DNA of 64,000 bases from Skeletonema tropicum (lineage: Eukaryota > Bacillariophyta > Thalassiosirophyceae > Thalassiosirales > Thalassiosiraceae). The DNA lies in the NCBI GenBank assembly GCA_037178625.1, contig CM074134.1, positions 1,426,001-1,490,000 of the forward strand, in the 5' to 3' direction. A program made the position numbers and the translations under genes. The notes under the pieces were generated by a model. That model was not told where the DNA came from. It did no database searches and worked only from the letters and a program-made list of their open reading frames with translations. Below are positions 42,698 through 55,774 of this stretch, piece after piece (position 1 is the first letter of the stretch; each line of letters starts with the position of its first letter).

Positions 42698-43756
42698 TAG
42701 ATATCCCCAGATATCTAGCTCTGGGCATCGATATCCAATGAGATATCTAGCACTGGGCATCGATATCACCATATATCTAGCACTGGGCATCGATATCCAG
42801 CACTGGGCATCGATATCCAGTGAGATATCTAGCTCTGGACATCAATATCCAATGAGATATCTAGCACTGGGCATCGATATCACCATATATCTAGCACTGG
42901 GCATCGATATCCATTGAGATATCTAGCACAGGGCATCGATATCCAGTGAGATATCTAGCACTGGGCATTGATATGCCCAGATATCCTGCACTGTGCATCG
43001 ATATCCCCAGATAGCCAGCACTGGGCATCAATATCGCCAGATATCTAGCTCTGGGCATCGATATCCAGTGAGATATCTAGGACTGGACATCGATATCGCC
43101 TGATATCTAGCACTGGGCATCGATATCCTGTGAGATATCTAGCACTGGGCATCGATATTGCAAGATTTCTAGCACTGGGCATCGGCATCAATATCCAGTG
43201 AGATATCTAGCTCTTGGCATCGATATCCAGTGAGAGGATATCTAACACTGGGCATCGATGTCACCAGATATCTAGCACTGGGCATCAATATCCCCAGATA
43301 TCCAGCACTGGGCATAGATATCCCCAGATATCTAGCTCTGGGCATCGATATCCAATGAGATATCTAGCACTGGGCATCGATATCACCATATATCTAGCAC
43401 TGGGCATCGATATCCAGCACTGGGCATCGATATCCAGTGAGATATCTAGCTCTGGGCATCAATATCCAATGAGATATCTAGCACTGGGCATCGATATCAC
43501 CATATATCTAGCACTGGGCATCGATATCCATTGAGATATCTAGCACTGGGCATTGATATGCCCAGATATCCAGCACTGTGCATCGATATCCCCAGATAGC
43601 CAGCACTGGGCATCAATATCGCCAGATATCTAGCTCTGGGCATCGATATCCAGTGAGATATCTAGGACTGGACATCGATATCGCCTGATATCTAGCACTG
43701 GGCATCGATATCCTGTGAGAAATCTAGCACTGGGCATCGATATCGCAAGATTTCTA

Positions 43757-43780
43757 GCACTGGGCATTGAGCTAGATATC
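43757..43780. other. Inversion junction 2 (block B to C)
   Basis: Reverse-oriented satellite (TTTCTAGCACTGGGCATT) switches to forward satellite (GAGCTAGATATCTCACTGG) at 43768-43770. The two bases GA fit both parents, a minimal microhomology. No foreign sequence lies between. On the forward side the array enters at monomer 12 and on the reverse side it stops in monomer 1, so the second breakpoint is also out of HOR register. Confidence 0.85.
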
Positions 43781-44050
43781 TCACTGGATATCGATGCCTT
43801 GTGCTAGATATATGGTGATATCGATGCCCAGTGCTAGATATCTCATTGGATATCGATGCCCAGAGCTAGATATCTGGGCATTTCTATGCCCAGTGCTGGA
43901 TATCTGGGGATATTGATGCCCAGTGCTAGATATCTGGTGACATCGATGCCCAGTGTTAGATATCCTCTCACTGGATATCGATGCCCAGTGCTAGATATCT
44001 CACTGGATATCGATGCCCAGTGCTAGAAATCTTGCGATATCGATGCCCAG

Positions 44051-44670
44051 TGCTAGATATCTCACAGGATATCGATGCCCAGTGCTAGATATCAGGCGAT
44101 ATCGATGTCCAGTCCTAGATATCTCACTGGATATCGATGCCCAGAGCTAGATATCTGGCGGTATTGATGCCCAGTGCTGGCTATCTGGGGATATCGATGC
44201 ACAGTGCTGGATATCTGGGCATATCAATGCCCAGTGCTAGATATCTCACTGGATATCGATGCCCTGTGCTAGATATCTCAATGGATATCGATGCCCAGTG
44301 CTAGATATATGGTGATATCGATGCCCAGTGCTAGATATCTCATTGGATATTGATGCCCAGTGCTAGATATCTCACAGGATATCGATGCCCAGTGCTAGAT
44401 ATCAGGCGATATCGATGTCCAGTCCTAGATATCTCACTGGATATCGATGCCCAGAGCTAGATATCTGGCGGTATTGATGCCCAGTGCTGGCTATCTGGGG
44501 ATATCGATGCACAGTGCTGGATATCTGGGCATATCAATGCCCAGTGCTAGATATCTCACTGGATATCGATGCCCTGTGCTAGATATCTCAATGGATATCG
44601 ATGCCCAGTGCTAGATATATGGTGATATCGATGCCCAGTGCTAGATATCTCATTGGATATTGATGCCCAG
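44051..44670 (+). repeat. 310-bp half-unit tandem duplication
   Basis: TGCTAGATATCTCACAGGAT occurs at 44051 and 44361. The uncommon GGCGGTATTGATG follows each at the same offset (44158 and 44468). Monomers 2-11 are therefore repeated in tandem as a block of 310 bp. The GGCGGTATTG variant also occurs near 12895 and 49585, showing wider sharing of this unit type. Confidence 0.75.
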
Positions 44671-47040
44671 AGCTAGATATCTCACTGGATATCGATGCCC
44701 AGTGCTGGATATCGATGCCCAGTGCTAGATATATGGTGATATCGATGCCCAGTGCTAGATATCTCATTGGATATCGATGCCCAGAGCTAGATATCTGGGG
44801 ATATCTATGCCCAGTGCTGGATATCTGGGGATATTGATGCCCAGTGCTAGATATCTGGTGACATCGATGCCCAGTGTTAGATATCCTCTCACTGGATATC
44901 GATGCCCAGTGCTAGATATCTCACTGGATATTGATGCCGATGTCCAGTGCTAGAAATCTTGCGATATCTATGCCCAGTGCTAGATATCTCACAGGATATC
45001 GATGCCCAGTGCTAGATATCAGGCGATATCGATGTCCAGTCCTAGATATCTCACTGGATATCGATGCCCAGAGCTAGATATCTGGCGATATTGATGCCCA
45101 GTGCTGGCTATCTAGGGATATCGATGCACAGTGCTGGATATCTGGGCATATCAATGCCCAGTGCTAGATATCTCACTGGATATCGATGCCCTGTGCTAGA
45201 TATCTCAATGGATATCGATGCCCAGTGCTAGATATATGGTGATATCGATGCCCAGTGCTAGATATCTCATTGGATATTGATGCCCAGAGCGATATATCTC
45301 ACTGGATATCGATGCCCAGTGCTGGATATCAATGCCCAGTGCTAGATATATGGTGATATCTATGCCCAGTGCTAGATATCTCATTGGATATCGATGCCCA
45401 GAGCTAGATATCTGGGGATATCTATGCCCAGTGCTAGATATATGGTGATATCTATGCCCAGTGCTAGATATCTCATTGGATATCGATGCCCAGAGCTAGA
45501 TATCTGTGGATATCTATGCCCAGTGCTGGATATCTGGGGATATTGATGCCCAGTGCTAGATATCTGGTGACATCGATGCCCAGTGTTAGATATCCTCTCA
45601 CTGGATATCGATGCCCAGTGCTAGAAATCTTGCGATATCGATGCCCAGTGCTAGATATCTCACAGGATATCGATGCCCAGTAATAGATATCAGGCGATAT
45701 CGATGTCTTGTCCTAGATATCTCACTGGATATCGATGCCCAGAGCTAGATATCTGGCGATATTGATGCCCAGTGCTGGCTATCTGGGGATATCGATGCAC
45801 AGTGCTGGATATCTGGGCATATCAATGCCCAGTGCTAGATATCTCACTGGATATCGATGCCCTGTGCTAGATATCTCAATGGATATCGATGCCCAGTGCT
45901 AGATATATGGTGATATCGATGCCCAGTGCTAGATGTCTCATTGGATATTGATGCCCAGAGCTAGATATCTCACTGGATATCGATGCCCAGTGCTGGATAT
46001 CGATGCCCAGTGCTAGATATATGGTGATATTGATGCCCAGTGCTAGATATCTCATTGGATATCGATGCCCAGAGCTAGATATCTGGGGATATCTATGCCC
46101 AGTGCTGGATATCTGGGGATATTGATGCCCAGTGCTAGATATCTGGTGACATCGATGCCCAGTGTTAGATATCCTCTCACTGGATATCGATGCCCAGTGC
46201 TAGATATCTCACTGGATATCGATGCCCAGTGCTAGAAATCTTGCAATATTGATGCCCAGTGCTAGATATCTCACAGGATATCAATGCCCAGTGCTAGATA
46301 TCAGGCGATATCGATGTCCAGTCCTAGATATCTCACTGGATATCGATGCCCAGAGCTAGATATCTGGCGATATTGATGCCCAGTGCTGGCTATCTGGGGA
46401 TATCGATGCACAGTGCTGGATATCTGGGCATATCAATGCCCAGTGCTAGATATCTCACTGGATATCGATGCCCTGTGCTAGATATCTCAATGGATATCGA
46501 TGCCCAGTGCTAGATATATGGTGATATCGATGCCCAGTGCTAGATATCTCATTGGATATTGATGCCCAGAGCTAGATATCTCACTGGATAACGATGCCCA
46601 GTGCTAGATATATGGTGATATCGATGCCCAGTGCTAGATATCTCATTGGATATCGATGCCCAGAGCTAGATATCTGGGGATATCTATGCCCAGTGCTGGA
46701 TCTCTGGGGATATTGATGCCCAGTGCTAGATATCTGGTGACATCGATGCCCAGTGTTAGATATCCTCTCACTGGATATCGATGCCCAGTGCTAGATATCT
46801 CACTGGATATCGATGCCCAGTGCTAGAAATCTTGCGATATCGATGCCCAGTGCTAGATATCTCACAGGATATCGATGCCCAGTGCTAGATATCAGGCGAT
46901 ATCGATGTCCAGTCCTAGATATCTCACTAGATATCGATGCCCAGAGCTAAATATCTGGCGATATTGATGCCCAGTGCTGGCTATCTGGGGATATCGATGC
47001 ACAGTGCTGGATATCTGGGCATATCAATGCCCAGTGCTAG

Positions 47041-48200
47041 ATATCTGCTCACTGGATATCAATGCCCAGTGCTGGATATCTGGGGATATTGATGCCCAGT
47101 GCTAGATATCTGGTGACATCGATGCCCAATGTTAGATATCCTCTCACTGGATATCGATGCCCAGTGCTAGATATCTCACTGGATATCGATGCCCAGTGCT
47201 AGAAATCTTGCGATATCGATGCCCAGTGCTAGATATCTCACAGGATATCGATGCCCAGTGCTAGATATCAGGCGATATCGATGTCCAGTCCTAGATATCT
47301 CACTGGATATCGATGCCCAGAGCTAGATATCTGGCGATATTGATGCCCAGTGCTGGCTATCTGGGGATATCGATGCACAGTGCTGGATATCTGGGCATAT
47401 CAATGCCCAGTGCTAGATATCTCACTGGATATCGATGCCCTGTGCTGGATATCTGGGGATATTGATGCCCAGTGTTAGATATCTGGTGACATCGATGCCC
47501 AGTGTTAGATATCCTCTCACTGGATATCGATGCCCAGTGCTAGAAATCTTGCGATATCGATGCCCAGTGCTAGATATCTCACAGGATATCGATGTCCAGT
47601 GCTAGATATCAGGCGATATCGATGTTCAGTCCTAGATATCTCACTGGATATCGATGCCCAGAGCTAGATATCTGGCGATATTGATGCCCAATGCTGGATA
47701 TCTGGGCATATCGATGCACAGTGCTGGATATCTGGGCATATCAATGCCCAGTGCTAGATATCTCACTGGATATCAATGCCCTGTGCTAGATATCTCAATG
47801 GATATCGATGCCCAGTGCTAGATATATGGTGATATTGATGCCCAGTGCTAGATATCTCATTGGATATTGATGCCCAGAGCTAGATATCTCACTGGATATC
47901 GATGCCCAGTGCTGGAAATCGATGCCCAGTGCTAGATATATGGTGATATCGATGCCCAGTGCTAGATATCTCATTGGATATCGATGCCCAGAGCTAGATA
48001 TCTGGGGATATCTATGCCCAGTGCTGGATATCTGGGGATATTGATGCCCAGTGCTAGATATCTGGTGACATCGATGCCCAGTGTTAGATATCCTCTCACT
48101 GGATATCGATGCCCAGTGCTAGATATCTCACTGGATATCGATGCCCAGTGCTAGAAATCTTGCTGCCCAGTGTTAGATATCCTCTCACTGGATATCGATG
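47041..48200 (+). repeat. Cluster of deletion joins in block C
   Basis: Three abnormal joins lie within 1.2 kb. At about 47046 ATCTGCTCACTGG links monomer 8 to a late-unit monomer. At about 47438 CCCTGTGCTGGATATCTGG joins monomer 9 to monomer 17. At about 48160 CTTGCTGCCCAGTGTTAG joins monomer 1 to monomer 19. Each removes or repeats whole groups of monomers, giving short or odd-length units. Confidence 0.7.
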
Positions 48201-50794
48201 CCCAGTGCTAGATATCTCACTGGATATTGATGCCGATGCCCAGTTCTAGAAATCTTGCGATATCGATGCCCAGTGCTAGATATCTCACAGGATATCGATG
48301 CCCAGTGCTAGATATCAGGCGATATCGATGTCCAGTCCTAGATATCTCACTGGATATCGATGCCCAGAGCTAGATATCTGGCGATATTGATGCCCAGTGC
48401 TGGCTATCTGGGGATATCGATGCACATTGCTGGATATCTGGGCATATCAATGCCCAGTGCTAGATATCTCACTGGATATCGATGCCCTGTGCTAGATATC
48501 TCAATGGATATCGATGCCCAGTGCTAGATATATGGTGATATCGATGCCCAGTGCTAGATATCTTATTGGATATTGATGCCCAGAGCTAGATATCTCACTG
48601 GATATCGATGCCCAGTGCTGGATATCGATGCCCAGTGCTAGATATATGGTGATATCGATGCCCAGTGCTAGATATCTCATTGGATATCGATGCCCAGAGC
48701 TAGATATCTGGGGATATCTATGCCCAGTGCTGGATAACTGGGGATATTGATGCCCAGTGCTAGATATCTGGTGACATCGATGCCCAGTGTTAGATATCCT
48801 CTCACTGGATATCGATGCCCAGTGCTAGATATCTCACTGGATATTGATGCCGATGCCCAGTGCTAGAAATCTTGCGATATCGATGCCCAGTGCTAGATAT
48901 CTCACAGGATATCGATGCCCAGTGCTAGATATCAGGCGATATCGATGTCCAGTCCTAGATATCTCACTGGATATCGATGCCCAGAGCTAGATATCTGGCA
49001 ATATTGATGCACAGTTCTGGATATCTGGGCATATCAATGCCCAGTGCTAGATATCTCACTGGATATCGATGCCCTGTGCTAGATATCTCAATGGATATCG
49101 ATGCCCAGTGCTAGATATATGGTGATATCGATGCCCAGTGCTAGATATCTCATTGGATTTTGATGCCCAGAGCTAGATATCTCACTGGATATCGATGCCC
49201 AGTGCTGGATATCGATGCCCAGTGCTAGATATATGGTGATATCGATGCCCAGTGCTAGATATCTCATTGGATATCGATGCCCAGAGCTAGATATCTGGGG
49301 ATATCTATGCCCAGTGCTGGATATCTGGGGATATTGATGCCCAGTGCTAGATATCTGGTGACATCGATGCCCAGTGTTAGATATCCTCTCACTGGATATC
49401 GATGCCCAGTGCTAGATATCTCACTGGATATTGATGCCGATGCCCAGTGCTAGAAATCTTGCGATATCGATGCCCAGTGCTAGATATCTCACAGGATATC
49501 GATGCCCAGTGCTAGATATCAGGCGATATCGATGTCCAGTCCTAGATATCTCACTGGATATCGATGCCCAGAGCTAGATATCTGGCGGTATTGATGCCCA
49601 GTGCTGGCTATCTGGGGATATCGATGCACAGTGCTGGATATCTGGGCATATCAATGCCCAGTGCTAGATATCTCACTGGATATCGATGCCCTGTGCTAGA
49701 TATCTCAATGGATATCGATGCCCAGTGCTAGATATATGGTGATATCGATGCCCAGTGCTAGATATCTCATTGGATATTGATGCCCAGAGCTAGATATCTC
49801 ACTGGATATCGATGCCCAGTGCTGGATATTGATGCCCAGTGCTAGATATCTCATTGGATATCGATGCCCAGAGCTAGATATCTGGGGATATCTATGCCCA
49901 GTGCTGGATATCTGGGGATATTGATGCCCAGTGCTAGATATCTGGTGACATCGATGCCCAGTGTTAGATTTCCTCTCACTGGATATCGATGCCCAGTGCT
50001 AGATATCTCACTGGATATCGATGCCCAGTGCTAGAAATCTTGCGATATCGATGCCCAGTGCTAGATATCTCACTGGATATCGATGCCCAGTGCTAGATAT
50101 CAGGCGATATCGATGTCCAGTCCTAGATATCTCACTGGATATCGATGCCCAGAAATAGATATCTGGCGATATTGATGCCCAGTGCTGGCTATCTGGGGAT
50201 ATCGATGCACAGTGCTGGATATCTGGGCATATCAATGCCCAGTGCTAGATATCTCACTGGATATCGTTGCCCTGTGCTAGATATCTCAATGGATATCGAT
50301 GCCCAGTGCTAGATATATGGTGATATCGATGCCCAGTGCTAGATATCTCATTGGATATTGATGCCCAGAGCTAGATATCTCACTGGATATCGATGCCCAG
50401 TGCTGGATATCGATGCCCAGTGCTAGATATATGGTGATATCGTTGCCCAGTGCTAGATATCTCATTGGATATCGATGCCCAGAGCTAGATATCTGGGGAT
50501 ATCTATGCCCAGTGCTGGATATCTGGGGATATTGATGCCCAGTGCTAGATATCTGGTGACATCGATGCCCAGTGTTAGATATCCTCTCACTGGATATCGA
50601 TGCCCAGTGCTAGATATCTCACTGGATATTGATGCCGATGCCCAGTGCTAGAAATCTTGCGATATCGATGCCCAGTGCTAGATATCTCACAGGATATCGA
50701 TGCCCAGTGCTAGATATCAGGCGATATCGATGTCCAGTCCTAGATATCTCACTGGATATCGATGCCCAGAGCTAGATATCTGGCGATATTGATG

Positions 50795-51770
50795 CCCAGG
50801 TGCTGGCTATCTGGGGATATCGATGCACAGTGCTGAATATCTGGGCATATCAATGCCCAGTGCTAGATATCTCACTGGATATCGATGCCCTGTGCTAAGA
50901 TATCTCAATGGATATCGATGCCCAGTGCTAGATATATGGTGATATCGATGCCCAGTGCTAGATATCTCATTGGATATTGATACCCAGAGCTAGATATCTC
51001 ACTGGATATCGATGCCCAGTGCTGGATATCGATGCCCAGTGCTAGATATATGGTGATATCGATGCCCAGTGCTAGATATCTCATTGGATATCGATGCCCA
51101 GAGCTAGATATCTGGGGATATCTATGCCCAGTGCTGATATCTGGGGATATTGATGCCCAGTGCTAGATATCTGGTGACATCGATGCCCAGTGTTAGATAT
51201 CCTCTCACTGGATATCGATGCCCAGTGCTAGATATCTCACTGGATATATCGATGCCCAGTGCTAGAAATCTTGCGATATCGATGCCCAGTGCTAGATATC
51301 TCACAGGATATCGATGCCCAGTGCTAGATATCAGGCGATATCGATGTCCAGTCCTAGATATCTCACTGGATATCGATGCCCAGAGCTAGATATCTGGCGA
51401 TATTGATGCCCAGTGCTGGCTATCTGGGATATCGATGCACAGTGCTGGATATCTGGGGATATCAATGCCCAGTGCTGGATATCTGGGATATCAATGCCCA
51501 GTGCTAGATATCTCACTGGATATCGATGCCCTGTGCTAGATATCCTCAATGGATATCGATGCCCAGTGCTAGATATCATGGTGATATCGATGCCCAGTGC
51601 TAGATATCTCATTGGATATGATGATGCCCAGAGCTAGATATCTCACTGGATATCGATGCCCAGTGCTGGATATCGATGCCCAGTGCTAGATATATGGTGA
51701 TATCGATGCCCAGTGCTAGATATCTCATTGGATATCGATGCCCAGAGCTAGATATCTGGGATATCTATGC
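50795..51770 (+). other. Patch with many 1-2 base indels
   Basis: Small length changes are dense here, whereas most of the array keeps monomer lengths exactly. Examples are CCCAGGTGCTGG (50797), GTGCTAAGATATC (50893), GTGCTGATATCTG (51132), GGATATATCGATG (51243), ATCTGGGATATCG (51423), GATATCCTCAATGG (51540), GATATCATGGTG (51575) and GGATATGATGATGCC (51616). HOR order is mostly intact. Unpolished consensus is the simplest explanation; real relaxed evolution is possible. Confidence 0.7.
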
Positions 51771-53146
51771 CCAGTGCTGGATATCTGGGGATATTGATGC
51801 CCAGTGCTAGATATCTGGTGACATCGATGCCCAGTGTTAGATATCCTCTCACTGGATATCGATGCCCAGTGCTAAATATCTCACTGGATATTGATGCCGA
51901 TGCCCAGTGCTAGAAATCTTGCGATATCGATGCCCAGTGCTAGATATCTCACAGGATATCGATGCCCAGTGCTAGATATCAGGCGATATCGATGTCCAGT
52001 CCTAGATATCTCACTGGATATCGATGCCCAGAGCTAGATATCTGGCGATATTGATGCCCAGTGCTGGCTATCTGGGGATATCGATGCACAGTGCTGGATA
52101 TCTGGGCATATCAATGCCCAGTGCTAGATATCTCACTGGATATCGATGCCCTGTGCTAGATATCTCAATGGATATCGATGCCCAGTGCTAGATATATGGT
52201 GATATCGATGCCCAGTGCTAGATATCTCATTGGATATTGATGTTCAGAGCTAGATATCTCACTGGATATTCGATGCCCAGTGCTGGATATCGATGCCCAG
52301 TGCTAGATATATGGTGATATCGATGCCCAGTGCTAGATATCTCATTGGATATCGATGCCCAGAGCTAGATATCTGGGGATATCTATGCCCAGTGCTGGAT
52401 ATCTGGGGATATTGATGCCCAGTGCTAGATATCTGGTGACATCGATGCCCAGTGTTAGATATCCTCTCACTGGATATCGATGCCCAGTGCTAGATATCTC
52501 ACTGGATATTGATGCCGATGCCCAGTGCTAGAAATCTTGCGATATCGATGCCCAGTGCTTGATATCTCACAGGATATCGATGCCCAGTGCTAGATATCAG
52601 GCGATATCGATGTCCAGTCCTAGATATCTCACTGGATATCGATGCCCAGAGCTAGATATCTGGCGATATTGATGCCCAGTGCTGGCTATCTGGGGATATC
52701 GATGCACAGTGCTGGATATCTGGGCATATCAATGCCCAGTGCTAGATATCTCACTGGATATCGATGCCCTGTGCTAGATATCTCAATGGATATCGATGCC
52801 CAGTGCTAGATATATGGTGATATCGATGCCCAGTGCTAGATATCTCATTGGATATTGATGCCCAGAGCTAGATATCTCACTGGATATCGATGCCCAGTGC
52901 TGGATATCGATGCCCAGTGCTAGATATATGGTGATATCGATGCCCAGTGCTAGATATCTCATTGGATATCGATGCCCAGAGCTAGATATCTGGGGATATC
53001 TATGCCCAGTGCTGGATATCTGGGGATATTGATGCCCAGTGCTAGATATCTGGTGACATCGATGCCCAGTGTTAGATATCCTCTCACTGGATATCGATGC
53101 CCAGTGCTAGATATCTCACTGGATATTGATGCCGATGCCCAGTGCT

Positions 53147-53590
53147 AGAAATCTTGCCATATCGATGCCCAGTGCTAGATATCTCACAGGATATCGATGC
53201 CCAGTGCTAGATATCAGGCGATATCGATGCCCAGTCCTAGATATCTCACTGGATATCGATGCCCAGAGCTAGATATCTGGCGATATTGATGCCCAGTGCT
53301 GGCTATCTGGGGATATCGATGCACAGTGCTGGATATCTGGGCATATCAATGCCCAGTGCTAGATATCTCACTGGATATCGATGCCCTGTGCTAGATATCT
53401 CAATGGATATCGATGCCCAGTGCTAGATATATGGTGATATCGATGCCCAGTGCTAGATATCTCATTGGATATTGATGCCCAGAGCTAGATATCTCACTGG
53501 ATATCGATGCCCAGTGCTGGATATCGATGCCCAGTGCTAGATATATGGTGATATTGATGCCCAGTGCTAGATATCTCATTGGATTTCGAT
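53147..53590 (+). repeat. Mosaic unit with variants from block A
   Basis: This unit starts AGAAATCTTGCCATATCG and has GATATCGATGCCCAGTCC, a pair of variants also found together at 4318-4402. Further on it has GGTGATATTGATGCCC followed by CATTGGATTTCGATG, a pair found together at about 13340-13380. The two pairs come from two distant places in block A, on the other side of the inverted block. Transfer by gene conversion or exchange between sister arrays would explain this. Confidence 0.6.
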
Positions 53591-55774
53591 GCCCAGAGCT
53601 AGATATCTGGGGATATCTATGCCCAGTGCTGGATATCTGGGGATATTGATGCCCAGTGCTAGATATCTGGTGACATCGATGCCCAGTGTTAGATATCCTC
53701 TCACTGGATATCGATGCCCAGTGCTAGATATCTCACTGGATATTGATGCCGATGCTCAGTGCTAGAAATCTTGCGATATCGATGCCCAGTGCTAGATATC
53801 TCACAGGATATCGATGCCCAGTGCTAGATATCAGGCGATATTGATGTCCAGTCCTAGATATCTCACTGGATATCGATGCCCAGAGCTAGATATCTGGCGA
53901 TATTGATGCCCAGTGCTGGCTATCTGGGGATATCGATGCACAGTGCTGGATATCTGGGCATATCAATGCCCAGTGCTAGATATCTCACTGGATATCGATG
54001 CCCTGTGCTAGATATCTCAATGGATATCGATGCCCAGTGCTAGATATATGGTGATATCGATGCCCAGTGCTAGATATCTCATTGGATATTGATGCCCAGA
54101 GCTAGATATCTCACTGGATATCGATGCCCAGTGCTGGATATCGATGCCCAGTGCTAGATATATGGTGATATCGATGCCCAGTGCTAGATATCTCATTGGA
54201 TATCGATGCCCAGAGCTAGATATCTGGGGATATCTATGCCCAGTGCTGGATATCTGGGGATATTGATGCCCAGTGCTAGATATCTGGTGACATCGATGCC
54301 CAGTGTTAGATATCCTCTCACTGGATATCGATGCCCAGTGCTAGATATCTCACTGGATATTGATGCCGATGCTCAGTGCTAGAAATCTTGCGATATCGAT
54401 GCCCAGTGCTAGATATCTCACAGGATATCGATGCCCAGTGCTAGATATCAGGCGATATTGATGTCCAGTGCTAGATATCTCACTGGATATCGATGCCCAG
54501 AGCTAGATATCTGGCGATATTGATGCCCAGTGCTGGCTATCTGGGGATATCGATGCACAGTGCTGGATATCTGGGCATATCAATGCCCAGTGCTAGATAT
54601 CTCACTGGATATCGATGCCCTGTGCTAGATATCTCAATGGATATCGATGCCCAGTGCTAGATATATGGTGATATCGATGCCCAGTGCTAGATATCTCATT
54701 GGATATTGATGCCCAGAGCTAGATATCTCACTGGATATCGATGCCCAGTGCTGGATATCGATGCCCAGTGCTAGATATATGGTGATATCGATGCCCAGTG
54801 CTAGATATCTCATTGGATATCGATGCCCAGAGCTAGATATCTGGGGATATCTATGCCCAGTGCTGGATATCTGGGGATATTGATGCCCAGTGCTAGATAT
54901 CTGGTGACATCGATGCCCAGTGTTAGATATCCTCTCACTGGATATCGATGCCCAGTGCTAGATATCTCACTGGATATTGATGCCCGATGCCAGTGCTAGA
55001 AATCTTGCGATATCGATGCCCAGTGCTAGATATCTCACAGGATATCGATGCCCAGTGCTAGATATCAGGCGATATCGATGTCCAGTCCTAGATATCTCAC
55101 TGGATATCGATGCCCAGAGCTAGATATCTGGCGATATTGATGCCCAGTGCTGGCTATCTGGGGATATCGATGCACAGTGCTGGATATCTGGGCATATCAA
55201 TGCCCAGAGCTAGATATCTCACTGGATATCGATGCCCTGTGCTAGATATCTCACTGGATATCGATGCCCAGTGCTAGATATATGGTGATATCGATGCCCA
55301 GTGCTAGATATCTCATTGGATATTGATGCCCAGAGCTAGATATCTCACTGGATATCGATGCCCAGTGCTGGATATCGATGCCCAGTGCTAGATATATGGT
55401 GATATCGATGCCCAGTGCTAGATATCTCATTGGATATCGATGCCCAGAGCTAGATATCTGGGGATATCTATGCCCAGTGCTAGATATCTGGGGACATTGA
55501 TGCCCAGTGCTAGATATCTGGTGACATCGATGCCCAGTGTTAGATATCCTCTCACTGGATATCGATGCCCAGTGCTAGATATCTCACTGGATATTGATGT
55601 CGATGCCCAGTGCTAGAAATCTTGCGATATCGATGCCCAGTGCTAGATATCTCACAGGATATCGATGCCCAGTGCTAGATATCAGGCGATATCGATGTCC
55701 AGTCCTAGATATCTCACTGGATATCGATGCCCAGAGCTAGATATCTGGCGATATTGATGCCCAGTGCTGGCTAT

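Larger units (their letters stand above)
26751..43769 (-). repeat. Satellite HOR array, block B (inverted)
   Basis: The same satellite continues in reverse complement (CAGCACTGGGCATCGATATC). The unit marker appears as CAAGATTTCT at 27653, 28271, 28882, 29493, 30110, 30727, 31344, 31964 and 32581, with spacings of 611-620 bp. All reference monomer marks are present in reversed order, so this is the same HOR family and not a second satellite. The 617-bp type (GGGCATCGGCATC) is common here. No gene is seen; the repeated 106-codon open frames from about 29546 onward are satellite. Confidence 0.96.
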
